Below are positions 1-8,326 of a stretch of 64,000 nucleotides of DNA, in pieces. The translations under genes and the position numbers were made by a program. A model generated the notes under the pieces. It was not told where the DNA came from. It saw only the letters and a program-made list of their open reading frames with translations, and did not search any database. The DNA is from Zobellia uliginosa (GTDB lineage Bacteria; Bacteroidota; Bacteroidia; Flavobacteriales; Flavobacteriaceae), in assembly GCF_900156625.1 (NCBI RefSeq), contig NZ_FTOB01000002.1:915838-979837 (forward strand). The letters run 5' to 3'. How positions within the stretch are numbered: the first letter of the stretch is position 1; each line of letters opens with the position of its first letter.

Positions 1-389
1 AAGTAGATCTACTCTTTACCCGATTGACCGACCTGGGATGGGAAGTCATAATTAACGATCAACACAAAGGTCTGGTTTATTCGAACGAGATCTATAAACA
101 CGTAGCAGTCGGTGATAAAACCAAAGGTTATATTAAGAATATTCGTCCTGACAACAAATTAGACGTTTCCCTACAGCCTATAGGAGACAAAATTCTAGAG
201 CCAGCGGCCCAGGCTATTTACAAAAGATTAATGGCCCATGGCGGTTTTTTGGCCTTGCACGATAAATCTGACCCCGTACTTATTAAGAAGGAACTTCAAA
301 TGAGTAAAAAAACCTTTAAAAAGGGAGTGGGTACTTTATATAGGGAACGAAAGATTTTGATTAAGGAAGATGGTATACACGCTATCTGA
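1..389 (+). CDS. CvfB-like S1 RNA-binding protein, C-terminal part
   Basis: The reading frame is open from the left edge (frame starts at base 3, reading VDLLFTRLTDLGW), so the gene begins outside the window; the TTG at 24 is not its start. What is visible is the last S1-like segment (about 40 residues with LVYSNEIYK and VGDKTKGYIKNIR) followed by a winged-helix-like tail (ILEPAAQAIYKRL to the end, with KELQMSKKTFKKGVGTLY). This order fits the CvfB/YitL family of cytoplasmic RNA-binding proteins. In flavobacteria I expect it near menaquinone genes, which fits menA, menC and menE downstream. Its precise role is not established here. Confidence 0.8.
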   Translation, partial: VDLLFTRLTDLGWEVIINDQHKGLVYSNEIYKHVAVGDKTKGYIKNIRPDNKLDVSLQPIGDKILEPAAQAIYKRLMAHGGFLALHDKSDPVLIKKELQMSKKTFKKGVGTLYRERKILIKEDGIHAI

Positions 390-487
390 TAAAAAAGGAA
401 TCGCCTCCGACACCGTGTAATCACTGATTGATCGATGAACGGAAAGTTTTTAACATCGGATATATTCATCTATACCACAGAATATGG

Positions 488-495
488 TAATTTTG
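488..495 (+). promoter_or_regulatory. Possible -7 box for the SPOR protein/menA operon
   Basis: TAATTTTG matches the Bacteroidota -7 consensus TAnnTTTG. It lies 80 bases before the start at 576, in a 186-base gap. No TTG element is visible at the -33 distance, so this is tentative. Confidence 0.4.
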
Positions 496-575
496 CAACA
501 TTCCGGAAGTGCATTTCATCGATCTTTCGGTATTTTGGTTAACTTTAACAGTGTAACCTCATAAAAAATAATTAT

Positions 576-1175
576 ATGCCATTTATTGAAGAAAGCGACC
601 TACTAGAGTTGCACAAAGATATAGACAAGGCGCAGATAATTAATGAGCGTCTTCTAGATCAGATTAAGTTCAAAAACAAGGAGATTAGAAACAAACGATG
701 GCAACGCAATATCTTTGCGGGTATAACAGGACTTTTCCTTATCGGTGGCCTTATCGTTTTCTCCTTTTCCGCAGGACGAAGCGTTTCGAACAACTACGAG
801 AGCCCAAGTAATTTATTGGTATCTATAGATAGTTTAGACGCTATTAAGTCTAGAATCGATAACTTAAAGCAACAAAACGAAGAGTTGAGCCTAGTTAGGG
901 AATTCTATTTGGCAAAGGAATTTTTAGAGAAAGAGAAGATATACTCCGTACAGGTAAAATCATTTGTTGACAACAATATGACCTTGGCCTCTGAGGCACT
1001 TACCAATACCATGTTTGTGAAAACTAATCCGTTTTATTCCTATTCCCTAGGTAATTTTGAAACCTTACAGGAAGCGCAGAAATTTAGGGAACAATTGGTA
1101 GAACTCGGTTTTCAGGATGCTTTTGTGGCGTCTTATAAAGATGGAAAAAGAATACGGATAGAATCCCCGCAATAA
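576..1175 (+). CDS. Single-pass membrane protein with C-terminal SPOR-like domain
   Basis: This 199-residue protein has a basic, charged N-terminal segment (about 1-45), one hydrophobic membrane segment (IFAGITGLFLIGGLIVF, about 46-64), a coiled-coil-like stretch (about 85-120) and a C-terminal domain from about 123 (YSVQVKSF..., YSLGNFETLQEAQKFREQL) with the pattern of SPOR peptidoglycan-binding domains. The orientation implied is a cytoplasmic N-terminus and a periplasmic SPOR domain. SPOR proteins usually act in cell division or envelope remodelling; no specific role is shown here. Only two bases separate its stop from the TTG start of menA, so the two are probably one transcript. Confidence 0.75.
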   Translation: MPFIEESDLLELHKDIDKAQIINERLLDQIKFKNKEIRNKRWQRNIFAGITGLFLIGGLIVFSFSAGRSVSNNYESPSNLLVSIDSLDAIKSRIDNLKQQNEELSLVREFYLAKEFLEKEKIYSVQVKSFVDNNMTLASEALTNTMFVKTNPFYSYSLGNFETLQEAQKFREQLVELGFQDAFVASYKDGKRIRIESPQ

Positions 1176-1177
1176 TT

Positions 1178-2086
1178 TTGACAAAAGTAGGTCCTTGGAT
1201 AAATGCAGCTAGGTTAAGAACCCTACCCTTATCGGTTTCCGGTATTGTCGTAGGTTCCGCGCTCGCCAACTTATACGGCGTACAGGATATGGGCATTTTT
1301 ATCCTGGCTATATTGACGACCATTGGATTTCAGGTCACCTCTAATTTCGCCAACGATTACGGCGATGGGGTAAGGGGTACCGATAACGAAGACCGCATTG
1401 GTCCTAAGAGGGCCTTACAAAGTGGAATCGTGACCCGGGAAGAATTGAAACAAGGGGTAATCATTTCGATTGTCATCGACTTTCTTTTGGTCGTAGCCCT
1501 TGTATATTGTGCTTTCGGATTTGAAAATATGTTTTACCCTATTGTCTTCCTCATATTGGGGGCGGCGAGTATCTGGGCGGCCATAAAATATACCATAGGG
1601 GCTTCGGCATACGGATATAGGGGACTCGGAGATGTTTTTGTCTTTCTGTTCTTTGGCCTTTTGGCAGTTATGGGATCTATGTTCTTATATACAAAAGACC
1701 TGAACACCATGGCATTATTGCCCGCGGCGGCGATCGGTTTCTTAAGCGTAGGAGTATTGAATCTCAACAATCTACGCGATTACGAGTCCGATAAAAAAGC
1801 AAATAAGAATACGCTCATTGTCTATATTGGTTTTTCAAACGGTAAGAAGTATCACTATGCATTATTGGTTTCTGCCTTCGTATGTATTCTGGTTTTTTCG
1901 CTCTTGAATTTTAAAAGTTGGGCGACTTACTTACCTTTATTAGCGTTTATACCCATTTTTTTGCATTTGAAAAGGGTATACCGGACGGATAGAAATGATC
2001 AAATCGACCCCGAACTGAAGAAATTGGCCTTGAGTACCTTTCTTTTGTCAGTACTGATGTACATCAGTTGTAATATTTTTTTGTAA
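1178..2086 (+). CDS. menA: 1,4-dihydroxy-2-naphthoate polyprenyltransferase MenA
   Basis: MenA attaches the polyprenyl tail to 1,4-dihydroxy-2-naphthoate, the membrane step of menaquinone synthesis. The 302-residue protein is highly hydrophobic with about eight or nine membrane segments. Both Asp-rich motifs of UbiA-type prenyltransferases are present: NDYGDGVRGTD (about 59-69) and NLRDYESDKKANK (about 198-210), which bind the prenyl diphosphate through magnesium. The length is typical. The start is a TTG; the previous gene ends two bases upstream and the N-terminus WINAARLRTLPLSVSG is typical of the family. menC and menE lie on the same strand 4-7 kb further on. Confidence 0.93.
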   Translation: MTKVGPWINAARLRTLPLSVSGIVVGSALANLYGVQDMGIFILAILTTIGFQVTSNFANDYGDGVRGTDNEDRIGPKRALQSGIVTREELKQGVIISIVIDFLLVVALVYCAFGFENMFYPIVFLILGAASIWAAIKYTIGASAYGYRGLGDVFVFLFFGLLAVMGSMFLYTKDLNTMALLPAAAIGFLSVGVLNLNNLRDYESDKKANKNTLIVYIGFSNGKKYHYALLVSAFVCILVFSLLNFKSWATYLPLLAFIPIFLHLKRVYRTDRNDQIDPELKKLALSTFLLSVLMYISCNIFL

Positions 2087-2120
2087 ATTTAGAATATAAA
2101 CACACTAAATAATAACCATT

Positions 2121-2873
2121 TTGGAACAACCAATTAGAATATTAATAGTAGAGGACAATGTAATCATCGCAGATGATATGCAATCTATGCTCGAAGAAAT
2201 AGGGTATGAGATTGTAGATAATGTCATCGTCTACGAACAGGCGGAAGAAGTCTTAAAGACACAACATGTAGATTTGGTTTTAATCGATATCATTTTGGCC
2301 TCTGACAAAACGGGTATCGATTTAGGAAAGCATATCCGTGAAAATTACGACATTCCCTTTATTTTCGTTACTTCGAACTCGGATAGGGCTACTGTAGAGA
2401 ATGCTAAGACCGTAAAACCCAACGGCTACTTGGTGAAACCTTTTGAACAGCAAGACCTGTATACATCTATCGAAATTGCTCTTTCCAATTTTACGCGCTC
2501 TGATAAATCGCCCGCAGCAGTGGTCAACAGCAATGAAGATGTTCCTATGTCGAACACCGTTTTGAAAGATTCCATTTTTGTAAAAAAACAACATCTTTAC
2601 TACCGTATTCAGTTTAGTGATATCCGGTTTATCAAGGCCGATAACGTATACTTAGAAGTGAATACCGTTGACAAAAAGTTCTTGGTACGCTCTCCCTTAA
2701 AGGATTATTTGGAAAAACTGCCGAAAAATAAGTTCTATAGAGCGCATAAATCCTATATCGTAAATGTAGACCATATCGATGCGATCAATTCTAAGGATAT
2801 CATGATAAAAGACACCTTGATACCGATTTCGAAAGATTTTAAAGAGTTTATCATTTCGGCAATGAATTCTTGA
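2121..2873 (+). CDS. LytTR-family response regulator
   Basis: This 250-residue regulator has a receiver domain (about 1-125) with the acidic pair Glu11/Asp12, the phospho-acceptor Asp56 (VLIDIIL), Thr84 and Lys106 (LVKPF), and a C-terminal LytTR DNA-binding domain (about 150-248; FIKADNVYLEV, FYRAHKSYIVNVDHID). The start is a TTG: an in-frame stop at 2106-2108 leaves no ATG upstream. It lies on the same strand as the HisKA_2 histidine kinase downstream, a common flavobacterial pairing, but a terminator and a separate promoter lie between them. A rho-independent terminator follows the gene directly. Confidence 0.92.
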   Translation: MEQPIRILIVEDNVIIADDMQSMLEEIGYEIVDNVIVYEQAEEVLKTQHVDLVLIDIILASDKTGIDLGKHIRENYDIPFIFVTSNSDRATVENAKTVKPNGYLVKPFEQQDLYTSIEIALSNFTRSDKSPAAVVNSNEDVPMSNTVLKDSIFVKKQHLYYRIQFSDIRFIKADNVYLEVNTVDKKFLVRSPLKDYLEKLPKNKFYRAHKSYIVNVDHIDAINSKDIMIKDTLIPISKDFKEFIISAMNS

Positions 2874-2896
2874 AAAAGGAAATATATATATCCCAG

Positions 2897-2926
2897 GGAA
2901 CCATCGTTTGATGGTTCCTTTTTTTA
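2897..2926 (+). terminator. Rho-independent terminator after the LytTR regulator
   Basis: A 9-bp perfect stem (GGAACCATC / GATGGTTCC) with a 4-base loop is followed by seven T residues. Confidence 0.9.
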
Positions 2927-3495
2927 TTCATAAAACGATAGCATATTTCATTTTTTTTATAGGATACCTAAATATGCATCCCTTTAAAATATGACGATGT
3001 GGTCGGGCCAAGGAGGACGAATAGCGGGAATTCCCCAAGAACTGTTTCTCAAAAGAGCGGATTATTAGGGGATATTGGAATTTTCGGGTTGTAGAAAATT
3101 GAAATAAAATACTTCTGTAAACCACATGGAGTTGAAGAAAAATGTGACCAGATTTGGTTTTTACAACAAGAATGACGTTCTACACAACAATGCTGAACGG
3201 TTCTGATCGACAAATGGTATTTTTATTGTCGATGAACGACACATAGGGTAACTTTGCTTTTTTCCATGGTTGCGGGCTGATAAAGCCTTATGTAATAGGC
3301 GTTATTTTGTTCCGGAGCTTTTGTTTAACTTTATGGATAAATGAACGGAATATTTAATTAAAAAGAGTTAATTTGAATTGGCGACTGGTATGGAAGAGGG
3401 TGTTGTTTTACGAGCTTAAGACCCAAGACCAAAAGCTGAATAGAATCTAGTAATAATTTAGCATAATGCTTTCTGATTTTGTTTCATTTCAAAAT
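2927..3495. other. Long intergenic region before the histidine kinase
   Basis: About 570 bases contain no credible gene. Short open frames on both strands lack any family likeness. The only structure I can support is the promoter at 3226-3256, which would give the kinase a long 5' leader of roughly 230 bases. Confidence 0.6.
3226..3256 (+). promoter_or_regulatory. Promoter with -33 TTG and -7 TAACTTTG
   Basis: TTG at 3226-3228 and TAACTTTG at 3249-3256 are 20 bases apart, matching the Bacteroidota primary sigma consensus (TTG, about 17-23 bases, TAnnTTTG). This is the best full match in the window and would drive the split kinase gene. Confidence 0.65.
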
Positions 3496-4038
3496 ATGAA
3501 CAACCTTTCATACAAAAAAGCCCTTGCACTCTTGGCTGTATTTTTTCTGGCCGTAGCTCTACGCGCCCAAGAAGAAGACAGTGAGAAGAATACTTATCAG
3601 CGGTTTCAAGATATTGAGGCTGTTAATGAGCAGTTGAACTTCTTTTTTAATTCTCCCGACCTCTACCGTGAAAACTCTACATACGATTGGCTTGATCTAA
3701 TAAATATTTACCTGAACGCGGCCATCAAAGAAGATAATGTCAAGGAAATTGAGTATTACAAGCTCATGCAGGCCAGAATTTATTACGATTTGGGTGACTA
3801 CGATAAAAGTTTGGCCATTTCTAAAGAACTATATGCCGATAAGGAGGACCTTGATAACAATTTGAAAAGCAAATTGTTGGATATCATGGATGACAACTAC
3901 GGTCAGCTTACCATGTATACCGAACAAATAGAAATACGCAAAGAACAAAGGGAACTCGGCATTAACGAGAACGTGGCTTTCTATGATATCTACGCCAATT
4001 TGGGCATGTATAGAAAGGCCATGGAACATTATCGATAA
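3496..4038 (+). CDS. TPR sensor histidine kinase, N-terminal fragment (frameshifted)
   Basis: This frame encodes a signal peptide (ALALLAVFFLAVALRAQ) and the first helical TPR-like repeats of a sensor kinase, then stops at 4036-4038. The TPR sequence continues without a break in the next frame (DNVKKTIEENDFYAQ...). The ATG at 3496 places the signal peptide at the start; an upstream ATG at 3466 is also possible. A loss of two bases or gain of one near 4030-4040 explains the break. The intact protein would be about 660 residues: periplasmic TPR sensor, one membrane helix, HisKA_2 and ATPase domains. Whether this is a true mutation or a sequence error cannot be told here. Confidence 0.75.
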   Translation: MNNLSYKKALALLAVFFLAVALRAQEEDSEKNTYQRFQDIEAVNEQLNFFFNSPDLYRENSTYDWLDLINIYLNAAIKEDNVKEIEYYKLMQARIYYDLGDYDKSLAISKELYADKEDLDNNLKSKLLDIMDDNYGQLTMYTEQIEIRKEQRELGINENVAFYDIYANLGMYRKAMEHYR

Positions 4039-5461
4039 TGTAAAAAAAACCATAGAAGAGAACGATTTTTACGCCCAAGCGGAATACTACAATAATTTAG
4101 GGAACTATTTAAGGTTGGATGAATCTGCGCCTACCGCCTTAAGCCATTACAAAAAGGCCAAAGGCTACATCGATGTTTTTTTAAACCTGATTACCCGAAA
4201 AAAATCGGATAAGGAGATAGAGAATGCCAATCTGTTAAAGGGAATCATAGAAGGAAATATAGGCAAATGCCATGTAGAGCTGGAGCAGTACAAAGATGCC
4301 ATCCCGCATTTGGAAAGTGCTATCAATACCTTGAAAAAATATAAAAGCAAAGAGTTGTCTTCGGAAATTACCGAAAATAGCTTGGCTATTTCGGAATGCT
4401 ATTTGCAGTTGGCCAACTATGAAAAGGCCACGGATTACTTAAGTGATAATCTAGAGACCAGAACGACCACAAACCTTTTGCGTAAAAACAGGCTGTTGGC
4501 CATGTATTACGAAAAAACGGAAGATTACAAGAACGCCGCCCTCTATTTTAAGAAGAACATTCGTGTGCGCGATTCTATATTGAACAATGAGTCGGAGCTG
4601 AGAAAGCAACAATTGGCCGCGGTAATGGGGCAGGATCTTGCCGTATCGCAAACCATGTTGGCCGAGCAAAAACGTGCTCTTGAAAAATCAATAAACGATA
4701 TGATGGCCAAGGATCGCAGTATCAACTTGGTGCTTATTTCTTTGTTGTTCACCTTGTTAGGCTTTGCCGGCTTGGTATATGCCTATTTGAAGAGTATAAA
4801 AAACCAACGACTGATTGCCGAACAGAAATATATCATTGAAAATTCCCTGGTAGAAAAAGATTCGCTTTTAAAGGAAATTCACCATAGGGTAAAGAATAAC
4901 CTTCAGATGGTTTCCAGCCTGTTGAGCCTGCAGACCAAAAATACGAGGAGCAAGGCGGCCATTGAAGCCCTGGAAGAAGGTAAGAGTAGGGTGAAGGCCA
5001 TGGCCTTGATCCATCAAAAACTATATCAAAACGAAGATTTGTCGGTTATTGAAATGCAGAGCTATATCGAGAGTCTGATCAATAGCGTGCAATCGGTCTA
5101 TAAGAAAGGCGGCCATAATATCAATATTACGGTAGATGCCGAAGGCGTTGAGCTCGATATTGACCGTGCCATTCCTTTTGGCCTTATGCTCAATGAGCTT
5201 GTTTCCAATTCCTTTAAGTATGCTTTTCCCGATAATGACGAAAACGGAAAAATCTATATCCACATTCGAAAAATCGGTGAAAAGGAAGGGTATTTTGAAT
5301 ATTCCGATAACGGTATCGGCTTGCCCGATGATACCGATGAAAGGGCCAATTCATCCATGGGTATTAGGTTGATGAACCGCTTGGCGAATCAACTACAGAC
5401 CACCTTGAATATTGACAAGACCGCCGAAGACGGGGTGCGCTATTGGTTTAATTTTTGCTAG
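3983..5461 (+). CDS. TPR sensor histidine kinase, C-terminal kinase fragment (frameshifted)
   Basis: The homologous sequence starts at about 4034; the first ~17 codons from the ATG at 3983 are the wrong frame of the N-terminal part. It holds the remaining TPR helices, a coiled coil, one membrane helix (NLVLISLLFTLLGFAGLVYA) and a HisKA_2-type dimerisation domain with the phospho-accepting His in EIHHRVKNNLQM (His codon at 4880), then a HATPase domain with the N box (LNELVSNSFKYAF) and G box (YSDNGIGLPDD). Its likely partner is the LytTR regulator upstream. If translated alone it would lack its signal peptide and first repeats. The 3' end overlaps the convergent SDR gene by 14 bases. Confidence 0.85.
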   Translation: MISTPIWACIERPWNIIDNVKKTIEENDFYAQAEYYNNLGNYLRLDESAPTALSHYKKAKGYIDVFLNLITRKKSDKEIENANLLKGIIEGNIGKCHVELEQYKDAIPHLESAINTLKKYKSKELSSEITENSLAISECYLQLANYEKATDYLSDNLETRTTTNLLRKNRLLAMYYEKTEDYKNAALYFKKNIRVRDSILNNESELRKQQLAAVMGQDLAVSQTMLAEQKRALEKSINDMMAKDRSINLVLISLLFTLLGFAGLVYAYLKSIKNQRLIAEQKYIIENSLVEKDSLLKEIHHRVKNNLQMVSSLLSLQTKNTRSKAAIEALEEGKSRVKAMALIHQKLYQNEDLSVIEMQSYIESLINSVQSVYKKGGHNINITVDAEGVELDIDRAIPFGLMLNELVSNSFKYAFPDNDENGKIYIHIRKIGEKEGYFEYSDNGIGLPDDTDERANSSMGIRLMNRLANQLQTTLNIDKTAEDGVRYWFNFC

Positions 5462-6263
5462 CATTCTGGTTTTTTGCGCTCCGCTTTACGACTACACGGT
5501 GTAGTAATTTGGGAAAGAAGCGTTTCAAGTAAATACCCAAAACTTCCCTTCCCCCCATATAAACTTCAAATTTTCCCTTTTCTATGGCCTTTACCATTTT
5601 TTTGGCAAAGTCTGTAGCCCTCATCCCATTGGCATTGTCGCTGTCTTCTCTTCCTCTAAGCTTGCCATCGCCTATAAGTGCATTTTTGGCTATGTTGGTC
5701 CGAACAAAACCAGGGGCGATGAGGCTTACCTTGATATGGTCTTTTTCATGCTCCATGCGCAACACATCAAAGAAACCGTGGAGTGCGTGTTTAGAACCGC
5801 AATAACCCGAACGTACTGGAGACCCAAATTTGCCCATAAGACTGGTGACGGTAACGAAATGCCCCTGTCCTTGCTTGATAAAATAGGGGAGAACGGCCTT
5901 GGTCAAGGCTACCGTACCCAGATAATTTACCTCCATTAGCTTTTTGTAGACCTCAAAATCGGTGTCGATTATAAGCGATCGCTGGCTAATACCTGCATTG
6001 TTGATCAAGATATCGATTGAAGCGAAAGCATCGAAAGCCTCCTTTACCTTGGAGTGCATTTGCTCGTATTGCATAAGGTCTAAGGGAAGAACCTTTACGG
6101 TCTCAGGATTTTGGCACTTACTTTTTACTTTTTCAAGCGCCTCGTGGCTTCGAGCACTGAGTAATAAGCTACATCCTTTTTTGCTCAGTTCGTAGGCCGT
6201 AGCTTCCCCTATTCCTGAGGAGGCCCCGGTAATCCAAACAGTTTTGTGGTTTATGCTTGCCAT
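5448..6263 (-). CDS. Short-chain dehydrogenase/reductase (SDR)
   Basis: This 271-residue classical SDR has the cofactor motif TGASSGIG (about 11-18), NNAG (about 89-92), a catalytic Ser in VTSLMGKFG and YCGSK (Tyr and Lys of the active site), and the PGFVRT loop. The substrate is unknown. The basic C-terminal extension (LKRFFPKLLHRVVVKRSAK) resembles DHRS7-like members and may touch the membrane. It is encoded convergently to the kinase with a 14-base overlap, and divergently from menC with about 45 bases between starts, so both promoters must share that short gap. Confidence 0.9.
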   Translation of the reverse strand: MASINHKTVWITGASSGIGEATAYELSKKGCSLLLSARSHEALEKVKSKCQNPETVKVLPLDLMQYEQMHSKVKEAFDAFASIDILINNAGISQRSLIIDTDFEVYKKLMEVNYLGTVALTKAVLPYFIKQGQGHFVTVTSLMGKFGSPVRSGYCGSKHALHGFFDVLRMEHEKDHIKVSLIAPGFVRTNIAKNALIGDGKLRGREDSDNANGMRATDFAKKMVKAIEKGKFEVYMGGREVLGIYLKRFFPKLLHRVVVKRSAKNQNASKN

Positions 6264-6308
6264 TTTGGGTATTTAAGAGGTAAAATATAGCTAAATTTGA
6301 AGCGAATT

Positions 6309-7361
6309 ATGCAGGCACATTATAAAAAATACATTCTGAACTTTAAGCGTCCAAGTGGAACTTCTCGGGGCGTACTGACCCAAAAGGAAACCTGGTTCCT
6401 TATTCTTCGTGAGGATGGAAATTATGGAATTGGGGAATGTGGAATTTTAAGGGGACTGAGTATTGATGATGTTTCCGATTATGAGGAGCGATTAAAATGG
6501 ACCTGTGAAAATATCCATTTGGGGAAAGAAGTGCTTTGGGAAGCCTTGATGGAATTTCCAAGTATACAATTCGGGGTAGAGCAGGCCTTCAATTCTTTTG
6601 AATCCAAAAGTCCATTTGAACTGTTTCCATCGGAATTCACGACCCAAGCCCAGCCGATCGCCATTAATGGTCTTATTTGGATGGGAGATGAAAGTTTTAT
6701 GCACGAACAAATCGCCCAAAAATTGAGTGAGGGCTTCAAATGCATCAAAATGAAAATCGGGGCCATAGATTTTGATACGGAAATAGCCCTACTGTCATCT
6801 ATCAGAAAAAAATACGATGCTTCGGAAATAGAATTACGGGTAGATGCCAATGGGGCCTTTAGCGCCGAAGATGCCTTCTATAAGTTGAATGTTTTAGGGC
6901 AATTCTCTCTACATTCCATAGAACAGCCCGTAAAGCAGGGCCAGCTTCAACTGATGGGCGATCTATGTGCCAAGACCCCCTTGCCCATTGCCCTTGATGA
7001 AGAATTGATCGGGGTTTTCGGTGTAACGAAAAAGCAAGAACTGTTACAAACCATACAACCGCAATTCATCATTCTGAAACCAAGTTTGGTCGGAGGGTAT
7101 AGGGGCTGTAAAGAATGGATCGAAATTGCCGAAAGAATGAATATCGGTTGGTGGATTACAAGTGCCCTTGAAAGCAATGTGGGACTGAATGCCATCGCAC
7201 AGTGGACCTATACCTTGCAAAACCCGATGCCACAGGGTTTGGGCACGGGAAGTCTATATACCAATAACCTCGATTCGCCCTTAACGGTGCAAAACGGACA
7301 ATTGTTCTATAGGGATGATAAAAAATGGAAAAGTAATTTAATTGAAGATTTATGTATATAG
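6309..7361 (+). CDS. menC: o-Succinylbenzoate synthase MenC
   Basis: MenC dehydrates SHCHC to o-succinylbenzoate in menaquinone synthesis. It is an enolase-superfamily protein of about 350 residues: an N-terminal capping domain and a barrel with the base Lys in IKMKIG, metal ligands in VDANGAF (Asp), EQPVKQ (Glu) and LDEELIG (Asp), and the second Lys in ILKPSLVGG. I choose ATG 6309 (MQAHYKKYILNF) over the TTG four codons upstream. Its 3' end overlaps the CPBP protease gene by 10 bases, so the two are probably translationally coupled. Confidence 0.92.
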   Translation: MQAHYKKYILNFKRPSGTSRGVLTQKETWFLILREDGNYGIGECGILRGLSIDDVSDYEERLKWTCENIHLGKEVLWEALMEFPSIQFGVEQAFNSFESKSPFELFPSEFTTQAQPIAINGLIWMGDESFMHEQIAQKLSEGFKCIKMKIGAIDFDTEIALLSSIRKKYDASEIELRVDANGAFSAEDAFYKLNVLGQFSLHSIEQPVKQGQLQLMGDLCAKTPLPIALDEELIGVFGVTKKQELLQTIQPQFIILKPSLVGGYRGCKEWIEIAERMNIGWWITSALESNVGLNAIAQWTYTLQNPMPQGLGTGSLYTNNLDSPLTVQNGQLFYRDDKKWKSNLIEDLCI

Positions 7362-8326
7362 CACAAGCGTATAGAGGATTGAGTGATTCGTGGAGGTATG
7401 TTATCGGACTCCTGGTTGTTTTTTTCGTATGGCAATTTATAGGAGGTATTCCCTTGATTATAGCGCTTTTGGTCAAGGCCGACTCCCTTGCGGTTTTAGG
7501 TTCTGGGGATATAGGGGTAATGGCCGACATTTTAGGGGCCAATACTTTGCTTTTCTTGATGTTGTTGACCTTTGTAATCGGTTTGATAGGCCTTTTCGCC
7601 TATGTATCCTTGGTACATAAACAGAAAATTACCCAACTGACAACTTCACGTAAGAAAATCGATTTTAAAAGGGTCTTCTTTGCTTTTATCATTTGGGCAT
7701 TGATTTCCACGGCCTTTATCTTTGTCGATATCATGCTTTCCCCTGAGAATTACGAATTCAATTTTAATTTGGAGCCCTTTTTGATCTTGGCACTTATCGC
7801 CGTTTTGATGATTCCGCTACAGACGAGCATGGAAGAATATTACATGCGGGGCTATATGATGCAGGGACTCGGAATTATGGCCAAGAACCGTTGGGTGCCT
7901 TTGTTCGTGACTTCCTTGCTTTTTGGGATCATGCACGTTTTTAATCCTGAGGTTGCAAAAATGGGTTATGGCATCTTGATTTTCTATATAGGCACAGGCC
8001 TTTTTCTGGGTATTATTACTTTGATGGATGAAGGTTTGGAATTGGCCTTGGGCTTTCATGCGGCCAACAACTTGACCGCAGCACTTTTGGTCACGGCCGA
8101 TTGGACGGCTTTTCAGACCAATTCTTTGTACCGTGATGTTTCCGACCCTGTTTTGGGTTGGGATGTTTTGGTGCCCGTCTTTGTCATCTATCCAATATTA
8201 CTTTTTATATTTTCCAAAAAATACAAATGGACGGATTGGAAGGAACGCCTAACAGGGGATGTGCCGTCGGAAGAAACATTTTTAGCCTTAAATAGTGATA
8301 ATGCAGACGTACAAGACCCTTCATAA
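7352..8326 (+). CDS. CPBP-family intramembrane metalloprotease
   Basis: This 324-residue protein has about eight membrane segments and all CPBP (Abi/CAAX-like) motifs: EEYYMRG (EExxxR, about 167-173), FGIMH (FxxxH, about 191-195) and HAANN (about 233-237), which hold the catalytic Glu and metal-binding residues. Family members cut prenylated or membrane peptides; the substrate here is unknown. It is nested between menC and menE, overlapping menC by 10 bases and menE by 26, so it is co-expressed with the menaquinone genes. The N-terminus YIAQAYRGLSDSWRY is amphipathic. Confidence 0.9.
   Translation: MYIAQAYRGLSDSWRYVIGLLVVFFVWQFIGGIPLIIALLVKADSLAVLGSGDIGVMADILGANTLLFLMLLTFVIGLIGLFAYVSLVHKQKITQLTTSRKKIDFKRVFFAFIIWALISTAFIFVDIMLSPENYEFNFNLEPFLILALIAVLMIPLQTSMEEYYMRGYMMQGLGIMAKNRWVPLFVTSLLFGIMHVFNPEVAKMGYGILIFYIGTGLFLGIITLMDEGLELALGFHAANNLTAALLVTADWTAFQTNSLYRDVSDPVLGWDVLVPVFVIYPILLFIFSKKYKWTDWKERLTGDVPSEETFLALNSDNADVQDPS

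Noticed and set aside
2928..3125. Minus-strand open frame of 65 codons in the long gap before the histidine kinase
   Set aside because: No recognisable sequence, no promoter, and it ends inside a terminator region.
4021..4050. Programmed +1 frameshift in the histidine kinase
   Set aside because: CGA TAA is not a known slippery stop and no Shine-Dalgarno-like signal lies at the needed distance, so a mutation or error is more likely.
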